The notes under the pieces: generated by a model
Told to the model about the DNA's origin: nothing
The model's input: the letters and a program-made list of their open reading frames with translations, nothing else
Database searches by the model: none
Translations under genes and position numbers: made by a program
Shown: one piece after another, positions 33,229 to 45,577 of the stretch
Numbering within the stretch: position 1 is the stretch's first letter
Layout of the letters: the number at the start of each line of letters is the position of its first letter
Source of the DNA: Trametes villosa
Lineage: Eukaryota; Basidiomycota; Agaricomycetes; Polyporales; Polyporaceae
DNA: 64,000 bases
Reading direction: 5' to 3'
Assembly (NCBI GenBank): GCA_002964805.2
Contig: PUDQ02000033.1
Span: 1,116,001 to 1,180,000 of the forward strand

Positions 33229-36200
33229 ATGGCCGGAAGCCAGACCTGCTCTGCATGCCGGTAACTATCCTCCTATCACTCTCACGTTCCTCTCAGACGC
33301 TGATACGCTCTGGACTATGCCCGATCGATCCTGGTGCGGATGCCCTAGCGGCCGCAAAGTCGTAAGCTTGTTGCGCCGATCCCCGATGATGTGTCACGCT
33401 CAAAGGCGGTGCAGCGGTGCGACGGCGTCCTTCCCGTCTGCGGTCCCTGCTCCAAGGCCCGACGCCCGGTAGAATGCGAGTACACCTCCGCTTCTGCCAT
33501 CTCCGCAGGCCCGAAGGGCGAGTACCTCAAGAAGGGCGCTGCATGTGTCCCGTGCAGGTACGTCAATCTTCGCACGACTGTTCGATAGGTCCCTCGCATC
33601 AAGCGAGTTTCATTCGCCACTGTCTTCTGGGGACGAGTGCGGAGCGCAGGTGTACACGTCCACTGTCGCACGGGGCGACCATGCAGACGTAATGCAAACG
33701 TCGCGCGTCTCACAGCGGTTTTCGTATCGACAGACCACGCCATAGTTCTACGCTGCTCAGGAATCCTTCGAGCGATTCGCCCCCCATCTGGTAGGCCGAG
33801 CCACCCCGCACCACGGTGTACCCTGGTCTCGCAGCTCTCGGCCTCGTATGCTGTGGCGGTCGGGCAGGGTTGGCGCCCTCGACCGGGTGGGTCCGCTGCT
33901 TGTGCCCAGTGTAAACTGTCATGGGGTCTGTTTATACCGACTCAAAACAATGCGCGCGGGGGCGGGCTACGGGCTACCTGAACGTTCAGTTTACCTGGCT
34001 TGCCCTGGATCCCGAGCACATGCAGCGACCACCTTTCGGCGAGTGTTTGCGGTACGGCATGACACGTGTGCTCAAGGTGCTCGAACGCTTCGAGCTTTAT
34101 GAGGGGCGCAAAATCCGGTCGGTCTATCGATATGAAACCCGCTGTACGAGTACGAGTCCATGGCCATACGGAGCGTTGTTGGTAGGGGAAAGGCTTTGCG
34201 CATGCCATCTCGCGTTGTGTATTCCTGTCGTGTGATGATAGGTTCGCGCCTGCCCTCTCTGCCATGGATCTTTGCCTTCCTCGCGAGATAGCTTGGACTG
34301 TAGAGGTCTCGTTTTATTTGCGAGGGATCTATCGACGAGTTATGAACCATAGCGCGCCATGCCACAGGTTACTGATTATGCCCACTTTGCAGGAGGAAAA
34401 AGAAGGTGATGCGGTCGGGTCCCCACACTTGCGTATCGGAAGCTGAAAGTACGACAGAAATGCGACGCGAAGCGCCCCTTCTGCTCCACGTGCAAAGTCG
34501 CAGGCAAGGAGAAAGATTGCACGTATGACGAGAACGTGGAGCGTACACTCACCGAAGCGTTGTTCATGCGCACGCACGAACTCGAGAAAACTCTGGCGCT
34601 GTACGAGAATGAGATCTCTGCTTTACGAGGTCAGTAATCATCCGCAACAAGCGAACTCGCTCACTCACAATCCGGTCAGTCTCGCATGTGTTGCAGCGTC
34701 AGGGCCAGCCGATTGCATCGACCTCGCAACTCCCAGAATCCATCTCTGTACCCACCTCGCCTATGGGTGGCGCTATGTACAATCTTCCTCATGCTCTTAA
34801 CGAGCTATTCAGCCACATCTCGCCCCCGTCACCCACCATGGACTTGCACCATGTCTCTACGCCCGCCATTCCCCAAGGGCTCGAGGAATTGTAAGCTTCT
34901 TATCTTGTTTGTGCACCAGGTTGCTCTGATCACCGCACCCGCAGCCGCACCGTATTCGCCGAGCATACGCGGCAGTGTGGCTGCACGCTCTCGACCGAAA
35001 AATTGCAGGCCATCGTCGCGGGTGACATCTCAGGCGCGGTCGTGCACCCGTCCTTCACGTACCTCGCGCAGCTGCTAGGGTGCCTGCTCTGGCAGGTGCA
35101 GCGCCACATCTTCGTGTACCAGCAGCTCGAGGTCGAGCAGCAGCACTTCCTGTGGGCCGCGCTCGAGGACGCGGACCCGGTGACGGAGATCCAGATCCGG
35201 TACATGCTCGCGATCTACTTCCTCCTCAAGAAGCAGATGGAGGACGGCGAGGACCAGCTGCGGACCGCGGTCGGCGTCGCGCTGCAGCACAACCTCAAGT
35301 TCCCCGTCGGCGCGGAGGACTTCGACCCGATGGCGATCCACGAGGCGACGCCCGCGCAGACGGAGCTGATCAGCACGCTCAGCCACCTGATGTACCTCGA
35401 CCGGTGCTCGTCGCTTGTCTTCCGCGTCCCCGCGCGGCTGGACCATACCTACGACGAGGGCTTTAAGGCAGTCGCGGTACGCTTCCCCGCTCTAACTGCG
35501 CATTCGATAACGCTAATCCCGCCCCCGACGCAGCTCTTCTACCCATTCATCGCAAAGACGAACGTCGTCTACCTCCGCGCCCGCAGCCTCCTCCTGCTCA
35601 TCCGCACGCGCGCCGCCGCGCACGAGTGGGGCGACCTCCAAACATCCGCGCACGGCGGGATCTTCGCGCCGGGGCGGCCCGCGTGGTTCGAGCGGTACTG
35701 GCCGCTGCTCGAGGAGGTCGCCGCGCACGTCACCGCGGTCGAAGAGGAGATGCTGAAGGCGACGTTCTACGGCGATCGCGCGCACGGCGTCGCGCTCAAG
35801 TTCACGCTCGTCGTCGCGCTCGCGAGCAAGGCGGAGCTGCACTGGCTCGTGCACCGCGACCACCCCGAGAGCATGCAGCGCGCGCTCGACACGGTTATGG
35901 AGGTCGTCGGGATTACGCGCAGCTTCAAGGATAATGACTTTATCTTGTTGGACCCGCTCCTCGGCGTGAGTGCCGCCAGGTTATACTTGAAGGTGACGTT
36001 GGGGCTGACAGTATGCGCAGATATGCTGGTCGATGATCGCGAAAATCGTGGTGCACGTCGCGAACCGGCCGGCGCTTGCCGCAGGCGTGTCCTGGAACGC
36101 CGCGCTGGAGACGATCGACATCAGTGCGCGCAAGCTCGGGTACGAGATGCCGTTCATGGGTGCGTCCTCCCTTCCCCTTCCCCTCCCCCTCTCATTCTCC

Positions 36201-36294
36201 CATGACACTAACGCACCTGCTCGCTGCAGAGGAATCCCTGCGGGTGATCTCGGACGTCATGCGCGTCGTCGAGGTCGCGGAGGGGCCGCGGTAG
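33229..36294 (+). CDS. Transcription factor with two tandem Zn2Cys6 clusters
   Basis: A fungal binuclear-zinc regulator. Exon 33229-33260 encodes MAGSQTCSACR; a 13-nt microexon (33349-33361) adds GRKV; exon 33415-33557 gives RCDGVLPVCGPCSKARRPVE and CEYT, completing cluster one (C-x2-C-x6-C-x6-C-x2-C-x8-C). The same exon ends GAACVPC, the first half of a second cluster. An 835-nt intron follows, then another 13-nt microexon (34393-34405, RRKKK with the flanking bases), then exon 34458-34629 with KCDAKRPFCSTCKVAGKEKD and C. A coiled-coil dimer element (ALFMRTHELEKTLALYENEI) comes next. Exons 34680-34890, 34945-35476, 35534-35965, 36021-36159 and 36230-36294 encode a roughly 400-residue regulatory domain of the fungal-TF type. 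Targets unknown. Confidence 0.82.
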
Positions 36295-36870
36295 GCGCGC
36301 GCGGGGGCTGTTTTGGTTTCGTCTCGCGGAGGAGGGTCCGGATCCATTCTTGTGCCATAGCTTGTATCGTTAGGGTCGCTGTGGAGTGCTCTGTCGCTTT
36401 CGTATCTTGTGCCGGCAGGTGTATATACCATAGACGCCTCGGAGTGTAGTAATTCGATTATCCTGCCGATCAGTCCGGGGAGCAAGGGGGTTCTGCTGTA
36501 AGGTCGTGCGGTTAACGAGATTGAGGTGTACATGCCACGCCGAGAGTGCACTTTGCGGCTGCTGTAGGCGCGGGCCATGGCACGGTCAAAGCGGTGAGAC
36601 TAAGTCCCACTTATGGTGCGAGAAAAAAATTGCATAAGTTGGGCGGGAGGGAGCTATCGCTGCGAACCGTGGCACGGGCAACAATATTCAATGTTCGGTC
36701 GGTGCAGAACAAGGTAAGTAAGTGGCAGGATATACGGATGGTATTATACACAGCAATATACTAATACAACATGGAGAGAGGAGTGCGTGCGCGTGTATCG
36801 CTATCACTACATTGAAAAGCTATGATTGGAGGGATGAGGGGAAGTGGGGGATGATGGATGGCTCTGCTCT
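36295..36870. other. Convergent 3' spacer, no gene seen
   Basis: About 575 bases between convergent stops, AT-richer than neighbouring exons. Nothing supported. Confidence 0.35.
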
Positions 36871-37982
36871 TTAGACGACGTTGTTGCCGACACCCGCGCC
36901 GTTGTGACCGACGCCTACACCCGGAGCGGCCGTGCCGGTGGTAGCACCAGCAGCGGCGGGGGCACCAACACCGCGCGTCGCCATGTTGGGACCCGCCGCG
37001 CCAACCGCGTTGTTGCCGTACGCGCCGTGGCCGTATCCGCCGTAACCATCGGTGTACTTGCCCGACGCGAGGCCGAACGCGCCGTACTCGACCTGGCGAA
37101 GACCCCAAAGGAACAGGAACAGGAAGACGGGGCCGGCGAGGAGGTCGAGGATGCCGTAGAAGATCATCTCGCCCGTGGGCGAGATGACGTTGCCGCCCTC
37201 GGAGACGCCCCATGCGATCGGGTAGAGGAGGAGGAGGAAGGCGAGGTAGGCGGAGCTGCGGACGTAGCCCGAGCGGACGACACCGCCGGCGTTGAAGGTG
37301 CTGCGGGGGCCGTGCCCGAGGAGCACGTACCTAAATAGATGGGTTAGATACGTTTTCCTGTACGTGTGCAGCGTAGTGGAACATACCAGATGTAGAACAG
37401 GGCCATGACACCGAGGACGAAGTATCCCCACTTGTATGTGCTGGCAACCAGCGCGCCGACGAGGCCACAGATCACGAAGACCCATGCCATAAACATCGTG
37501 GTGAAGATGTCGGAGAGCGAGAGGCCCGTGGCGAGCAGAAGCTCGAGGAGGAGCAACGGCAGAGTGATGAACCATTGGATGTATCGGACATACTGGAGCA
37601 ACGTCAGTGATATTCCATGACTGAGTCGGCTATATAAACTTGCCCAGATCTGGCGAGTGCCAGCGCCCCCACGCTGGAATTCAGCTAGTATGGGGGTTGC
37701 ACCGAGATCGGACGCCATGGAGAAGTATGCGATCGTAGCGGTCGTGAGAACAATGACGGCGATTTGGTGGAAGAGACGTGTTCCGCGTGGTCGCTGTGAT
37801 AGCTGTCAGATATGCTTCTTACGAGTTCCGAGACTGAGGAGACTTACCGAGAACGTCCAGAAGACCATGAGCAGATCACTGAGGACCATGATGGCGAAGA
37901 CGGCCCATAGCCAGTCGGAGCCCCCTGCGGTGATGTGCCTGTCGGCGTTGGGCGGGTTCTGGTCGAGAGAAGAGCCAGCCAT
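36871..37982 (-). CDS. Opsin-related seven-helix protein (YRO2/MRH1 type), no retinal lysine
   Basis: Seven-helix membrane protein of the microbial-rhodopsin fold; the yeast relatives Mrh1 and Yro2 are stress-linked plasma-membrane proteins. Start at 37982 (MAGSSLDQNPPNADRHI). Helix A is DWLWAVFAIMVLSDLLMVFW; helix B follows in exon 2 (FHQIAVIVLTTATIAYFSMA). Helix C region reads YVRYIQWFITLPLLLLELLL, matching the typical RY.dW..T.Pl pattern. Later helices include MFMAWVFVICGLVGALVA, YFVLGVMALFYIW and SAYLAFLLLLYPIAWGVSEG. In the last helix MIFYGILDLLAGPVFLFLF has Gly where retinal opsins have the Schiff-base Lys. The C-terminus is Gly/Ala/Asn-rich. The intron at 37593-37643 has a GC donor. 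Three introns in total. Confidence 0.9.
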
Positions 37983-39148
37983 TGCGGTGGTCGTGAAGCT
38001 CGTGAGGGGGGTCGTGAAACTTGGAGGGGTTCGTGAGGTGCAGCGACTTGGTGAAGAAACAGCCAGGCCGCACACGAGCTCTTATACGACCCCGGAAGAG
38101 CACAGCCGAGCAGCGTCGGGAGCGGAAGCGTGTGTGGGCAGGTCATCCATGTCGTCACCGGCCGAGCGCAGGCTGAAGCTGAGGCCTAGGGCGGGCGAAC
38201 CGTCCAGAAGAGGCGGGGCCCCACAGAGAAAGGCGTGCGAGGGGCTGTCGGCCTGGGAGGATCCGCGCAAGTCAAAGCCACGTCGCTGCTGCCATAGGTC
38301 CGGCCGATGCCCTCACCTGAGCGCGGGACGCTGCAAGGGAACACATCGCGCGGATGATGACCGCATGACGCCCCTACCAGCCGCCCTCCCGGCGTAGGCC
38401 CATCACTCCAGGGAGTCGCCCCATCTCAAGCCCGTGCAGGAAGCAATCGTTCTTTCTTGGGATCCTGTGACCGTCACAGGCGCCCACCACATCCGCGTGC
38501 ACAGCTTTTGCAAGGCCGCCTTCGTGGCGCTTCGATCGTCTCAGAGCCGTTCGAGGCTCAACGCTAACTTGTTGTAGAGCGCAAGCTACTCTCAAAGCAT
38601 TCAAGCAAGTTTATTTTCCTGTAGGTAAACGCGCATGAGCGAGATACACCGAGCGTGTTCACTGCCGCTCATAAATGGCGCTTAGCTTCCGCTCAAAACA
38701 TACCAGTGATAGTGACGTCGCTCTATGGCGGTCTAGACCACAGCCGCGTTTCGTGGAGCATCTAAACGTACCACTCAGAGAGGCTAAGGGGCAAACATGT
38801 CCCGCGAACTCGTCCAGCTTTTCCTGCGCCTTGAAGCCACGTACCTGTGCATGAATTCCAGCTGGTCAATGTGTCCCCCATCGCGCCGCGCTGGATGTAC
38901 ACCGAGTTTCAGTCAGCTCACGGACGAGAAGCGCGGATGTAAATTCGGAAGTGATGTCAATGGCCTCCCTGGTAGCAGACGCGGCGTCTGGGACGTGAAG
39001 ACCTTGACTCTAGGTGTGAGTGAATGTCTGTTCTCGGGAATACAGCAGCATCAATTCAGCAGGCCACCCACGAAGACATAATCGTACATCCACGCCCCTC
39101 CGTGACGTATGCATTACTTCACCTCACTTCACTTACCGCCGCCGCCGC
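37983..39148. other. 1.2-kb spacer, no gene supported
   Basis: Contains the promoter of the opsin-related gene (a TTATAC element near 38079) and the 3' region of the reductase. Open frames here (for example 38797-39081 on the plus strand) show no recognisable motif and poor codon use. Confidence 0.35.
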
Positions 39149-40705
<1,557 letters not shown>

Positions 40706-41154
40706 GGTGGGCAGCAGACGGACGATCTGGTACGCGCGGAGAGCTCGCTGGGTGATGTATCACGACAGTCTAGCGATAAGAGAGACAAGAATCTGTGTGA
40801 GATTTCGTACGTGAACGGCCTCCCGCGTCCTCGAGAAGACCGTCCAGGTGAGGGCTCCGTCCACGCTCGCTTGGCTCCTCGGTGCGCTCGAGGCGGATGG
40901 AGCGGACCGTCGTACCCTAGCGTGTGGTTAGGGGCTATCTGAGATGACCGATGACCTCGTCGACGAAAGCGGGAATGTCTATCGAGATTGCGCTCCTACC
41001 GCCACTGCCGCACTGCGCCCTCGACCCGCTCCGCTCGTACTACCTACAGCTTCCCCGCACCAAGTGCTTCTACAGTATAGATACCACGAACGCGCGTTTG
41101 CTTCCCCCTAACTCAACCCACACCCCGAGCCTCCCCACCGCGCACCAACTTGAA
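40706..41154. promoter_or_regulatory. Divergent promoter of reductase and OTU genes
   Basis: About 450 bases between divergent starts; a pyrimidine-rich tract at 41100-41140 immediately precedes the OTU start, as is common in basidiomycete promoters. Confidence 0.4.
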
Positions 41155-42226
41155 ATGGGCTCAAAGAAGAACAAGCTGAAGAAGATGCTCTCGCCGCCGA
41201 CGCCGCCGCCCGCGGACGCGATGGCGGACGACGACGAGCTCATGGATGACCTCTTCGCGCAGCTCGACTCCAAGGACGGCTCCGTGCGCCAGGAGTCCGC
41301 GACGGTCCTCAACGAGATGCAGATCGACCGGGTCGCGGACCAGCTCGAGTCTGCGCCGAAGAAGGACGCGAAGGCGCGGCATAAAGCCAGACAGGTTAGA
41401 TGAGCCCTCACTTGGTCACGAAGTGTATATGTGGGATGCTGAAGGACACGTTTACCAGGCGAGAAAGGCGGCTGCGCTTGCGGAGACGTATGCCCCCACG
41501 GACGCGGAGGCCGACGCGCGCCTCGAGCGCCAGGCGAAAGCTGAGGAGGAGCAGATCAAGAAGACGTGCGACGAGCTCGGTCTGTTGCTTCACGAGGTCA
41601 GACTCACCCTCCGTCCCGTTCGCCACTCCATGCGTGGCGCACACCCTCACACCGCCCTCCCTTCCGCTAGATCAACCCAGACGGGCACTGTCTCTTCTCC
41701 GCCGTCGCAGACCAACTTGCACTCCTTGGAATCCTGCCCTCCTCCCAAGCCACATACGCGACGTGCCGCAAAGCCGCGACAGACTACATCCACACGCACC
41801 CGGACGACTTCCTGCCCTTCCTGCCCTCCGACCTCGGGGAGGACGGCGCGGGCGCGACGGAGGCGGGGCTGATGACGCGCGACCAGTTCGAGCGGTACTG
41901 CAAGCGCATGCGCGACACCGCGACGTGGGGCGGCGAGCCGGAGGTCGTCGCGCTCAGCCGCGCGTTCAACGTGCCGATACACGTCGTGCAGGGCGGGGAG
42001 CCGCCTGTTGTCGTGCACGATCCGTCGGATCCGTTGGCCGAGCAGAAGGATGATTCTGGGAAGAAGCGGATAGCGTATATCAGCTATCATAGGCGGCAGT
42101 ATGGGCTTGGGGAGGTTCGTCTTGTCTCTTGAAAACTGTCTTTCATGCGCTGACCCTGGGCGTCAGCACTACAACTCATTACGGCCGAAGACTTTTGCCA
42201 ACTCCCTCCGATCCGTCTTTCAGTAA
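41155..42226 (+). CDS. otu2: OTUD6-type deubiquitinase
   Basis: OTU-family cysteine protease of the OTUD6/Otu2 branch, which trims ubiquitin on ribosomes in yeast and animals. Start at 41155 (MGSKKNKLKKMLSPP), after a CT-rich leader. The N-terminal half is charged and helical (DELMDDLFAQLDSKDGSVRQ; ARHKARQ spliced to ARKAAALAETYAPTDAEADA). The catalytic motif NPDGHCLFSAVADQLALLGI follows a short intron near 41600-41672 and has the Asp and nucleophile Cys. TATWGGEPEVVALSRAFNVP is the conserved middle. The catalytic His is in HYNSLRP at the start of the last exon (41.17-42.23 kb gene; exon from about 42170). Three introns, about 290 residues, the usual family length. Confidence 0.88.
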
Positions 42227-42654
42227 CAGCCAGTCAGGACGCCAAAGAGCGGCGACATCGTTTACGTATACGCTGGATTGCAAAGGGTCGTGGCTCCTGG
42301 GTCCGAATACTAAGCGGCGTGTGGATCTACATCTTGGGTAGCGAAGGGGTCCCCGAACGAAAGGAGATAGTATTGTAGCTATATACCTGTATTAGTGTAG
42401 AGACGTCTCGGTGTGTACACACGCTCATCGAGCCGCATATAACCTCGGTATACCATGATACGAAAAGGATATACGGGAACCCATACCAATTTGGCCGCAT
42501 AGAGCCCACCGCACCGCTGCTAGTTACTCCTCATGTACATGCATGCCGGGCAGTCCTTTATATCGTCGAACAAGCACCATCGCACTCGTAACTCGCACAC
42601 GGAAAGTAAATACAACACTCGTGAGTATATTACAAGCACCCCCAACATCACGTC
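42227..42654. other. Convergent 3' spacer, no gene seen
   Basis: About 430 AT-richer bases between convergent stop codons; no supported feature. Confidence 0.35.
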
Positions 42655-45338
42655 TCAGATCATGTCCAGCAAATCCCTGTTCTGCGGGCGCGGCTCGTCC
42701 CCGATGTACCCCCCAAACGCATTGTCGAGGCCCGCGTATGGGTCCAGCGAGCGCGTCTGCGGCGGCGCCTCCTCCTCGTCTCCAACATCCTCGGGGCTCT
42801 CCTCTGACGACTGCGTGCCCATGAGGTCCTTCGTCTCCCCGTTCTGCGTGGCAGCGGCGACTGAAGCGGCAGGGGCAGCTGGCGCGTCGTTCTGCAGTAG
42901 GTCTCCGGTGGGCGCAGTGGGCTGGGAGGATGGCTCCGGAGGACCGGGGCCGGGGATGTTGATGGATGTCTGCGGGAGGTTCGTGCGCGCGATCGGGACG
43001 AGCACCTGTCTTGACAGCGGGTTCAGCGCGGGGCTGTCCGTCAACGCCCTGCCTGTTGCGTTCCGGATGAAGGTCTGCGTCACATACTCTGTCAGCAATG
43101 CATCCACGGGTCAATGCACCTACGGTAGACTTACCTCCGGGTTCTTGTGATAAATGCTCCCAAGCGTGCCGGTGTGCAGCAGGAGCTGGTCGAGCGCGCC
43201 GCGGTCCATGCGGTCCGCGTCGGTCGTGATCGGCGGCTTCGCGGCGAGCACGACCTCGCCCGCGACGGTCGGGTTGATCGCGAGCATGCGCCAGTACATG
43301 AACCCGCGGTCGCGCAGGTCCGGGTTGTCGACCTCCTCCGTCGCCCACTTGAGCACCTTGTGCACGAGCGCCTTCGTCGTGTCCGAGTGCGGCTTGTAGA
43401 TGAAGAGCTTCACGGACGCCGTCAGCAACGCAAGTTGGACCTTTGGGGGGCGTCAGTGCTAACTCAAAATGTGATCTGGGGAGAGCGCGGGTTGGTACCT
43501 CTGTGGGGTCCTCGAGGAAGGTGTACGTGAGGTCGTCCATGAGGTCGTCGGCGTTGTCGATCCGGTTCGCGAACTGTCCGACAATCCAGATCATCGCAGC
43601 CTTCGACTCGGGTTCGTCGAGTTGATCCAGGTGCTCGCAAAGAGTGGGGATGATGCCCTCATACTTGCCCGGGTATCGTCGGAAGACGTCTTTGATGACG
43701 ATCACTGCTTCTTGGACGACGTAGGTGACTTTCGTCTCGATGAGCTCGAGCAGCGCCTGTATGCACGCATCCGCCGCTGCTTGGACCTTGATTGCGAGGC
43801 GACCGATCGACCGGACTGCTTTGCGGACGAAATCGACGTCGACTTCGGAAGCATATCTACTCTCGAGTTAGGCAGGGGGACGGTAATCTGCAGAAATAAA
43901 CGTACTCTTGCAGCTCCGCGAGGACCTCGCGCGCGTTCTCTTCGCGGGCTAGCCGGTACATGATCTCGAGCTTTGCCAGCTTGACATATATCGGGTCGTT
44001 GTACTTGCAGAAGAAGACTTTGACATCGTTCTTGAGCACGGCAGGCCTTCGCTGGATGATGAGTAGAATGTTCCGTAGGGCGACATACTGGACCTCCGGC
44101 CCCGAGGATAGCAGGGTCACTACAAGATATGTAAGGGATATATCCGCAGACACAAGAACCAACTCAGCGCTGACCTAATGGAGGGCCCATCTTCCTACAG
44201 ATGTATTCCATGATCTTCCGGTTGTCCATGTAGTTCATGAGATACAGCAGTACTTTGATCGCGGTCAGAACCACTGCAGAGTTCGCATGGTTCAGCTGAA
44301 CGATGACACGCTCCGCGATCATCTCCGCGTCCTCGTGCTTTTCTGGCACATATCGGAGCAAAGAGTCCAGGATATAGATGGTACCCCACCTGTGATGGCG
44401 CGTTAGTCGGCATTTCCACAATTGTTTCTAGGCAGGTAGAGGGACGCGTACTCCGAACTCTCACCAAGAGCAGTCAAGAGCTTGTTCGCCACCGTCAGGT
44501 TCAGCTTGAAGATGACGCCGTCTTGTCGGTCCCCAATCTCTGATAGAGCTGCGACTGCGTTCGCCACCACTGTCGCGTTGGCGTCCAGCAGCAAGTCGCG
44601 CAGCATCTCCACGAAGCCGCCCTTCTCCGCCTTTCGTGGATCAGCCGCGTAGAGTTTCGCCACACATATCGCGGCGGTCTTCCGGACGTAGGGGTCACGG
44701 TCCTTTAGACAATGCCGTAGCTGGTCCGTCAGTGCCTCGAGGATCACGGGGGTGGGTATATAGGACATGGTCCGAATGGCGAGGGCGCGGACTAGGGGAT
44801 TGCGGTCATTACAGTCCTGCACGTTGTCAACAATCCCATGAGGGTATATAGACAAAGGTTTGGCATACCTGTGTCAAGCTTGGGATGACAAGGTGCAGCT
44901 GGTCTGCTTTCTGGCGGCCATAACATACGAGGAACAGGTAAACCACTGAGATGCGGGGTAAGCCCGCGTACTGGTTCTCCGCATGTTCAGTACTCACTCT
45001 TCTTGATCTCAAGCAATGGCGTTCCTAGCGACTGTATGACATCCGTAAACAGTGGCGACACTGTACGCGACCCATGAGCGTCCCGCGCAGAGGTCGGGTT
45101 TACGAGGCCGGCACATACTGTCGTTGCCCATCGTGATGTTCGCGACAATCTTCTTCAGCACCGTCTTCCGCTTCGTGAACTTCTTGTCTTTCGTCTCTGC
45201 CGCCTCCAGCTCGGCGCGGAATTCCTGGGGGCGGCCTCCTCATGAGACACGGCACGTCCACTTAGCTTCGTGGTGATCGCGCACCTGGATCTTGCCCCGC
45301 TGGAAGAACTTGGCATCTTGGCCGCCCTGTCCGCTCAT
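42655..45338 (-). CDS. Beta-adaptin large subunit of a clathrin adaptor complex
   Basis: Beta subunit of AP-1 or AP-2, which links cargo and clathrin at the trans-Golgi/endosome or plasma membrane. Start at 45338 ([18 protein letters not shown]), then [20 protein letters not shown]. The armadillo/HEAT trunk is nearly complete: [140 protein letters not shown] and [21 protein letters not shown] disordered hinge of about 150 residues ends at NRDLLDMI (42655). I see no C-terminal ear domain, as in yeast Apl2/Apl1. Roughly ten short introns. The sequence resembles AP-1 beta somewhat more, but I cannot separate the two with confidence. Confidence 0.9.
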
Positions 45339-45577
45339 CCTGCCGTCCTATGCACAGCGGCGCGTCTCGCGCAGTAGTCCAAGTTGAACAGCAGGTATAT
45401 AACCAGAGTCACTGTAGACCAGTGAGGCCAGGGATGTGAGTGGGCAGGTGAGGGAGTGCTACTCCTGTAAGCGCCCGCGAAAGTCGCCTGCCGACTCCGT
45501 CGGACTTTGCTCCCTCCGCCCTCAACCAGATCGTGAAAGGTCTGCCTCTGGGAGACTAAGACTTTGCCCTGAACTTC
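45339..45577. promoter_or_regulatory. Compact divergent promoter
   Basis: Only 239 bases separate the beta-adaptin and Nepro-like start codons, so both are probably controlled from one short bidirectional promoter. Confidence 0.45.
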
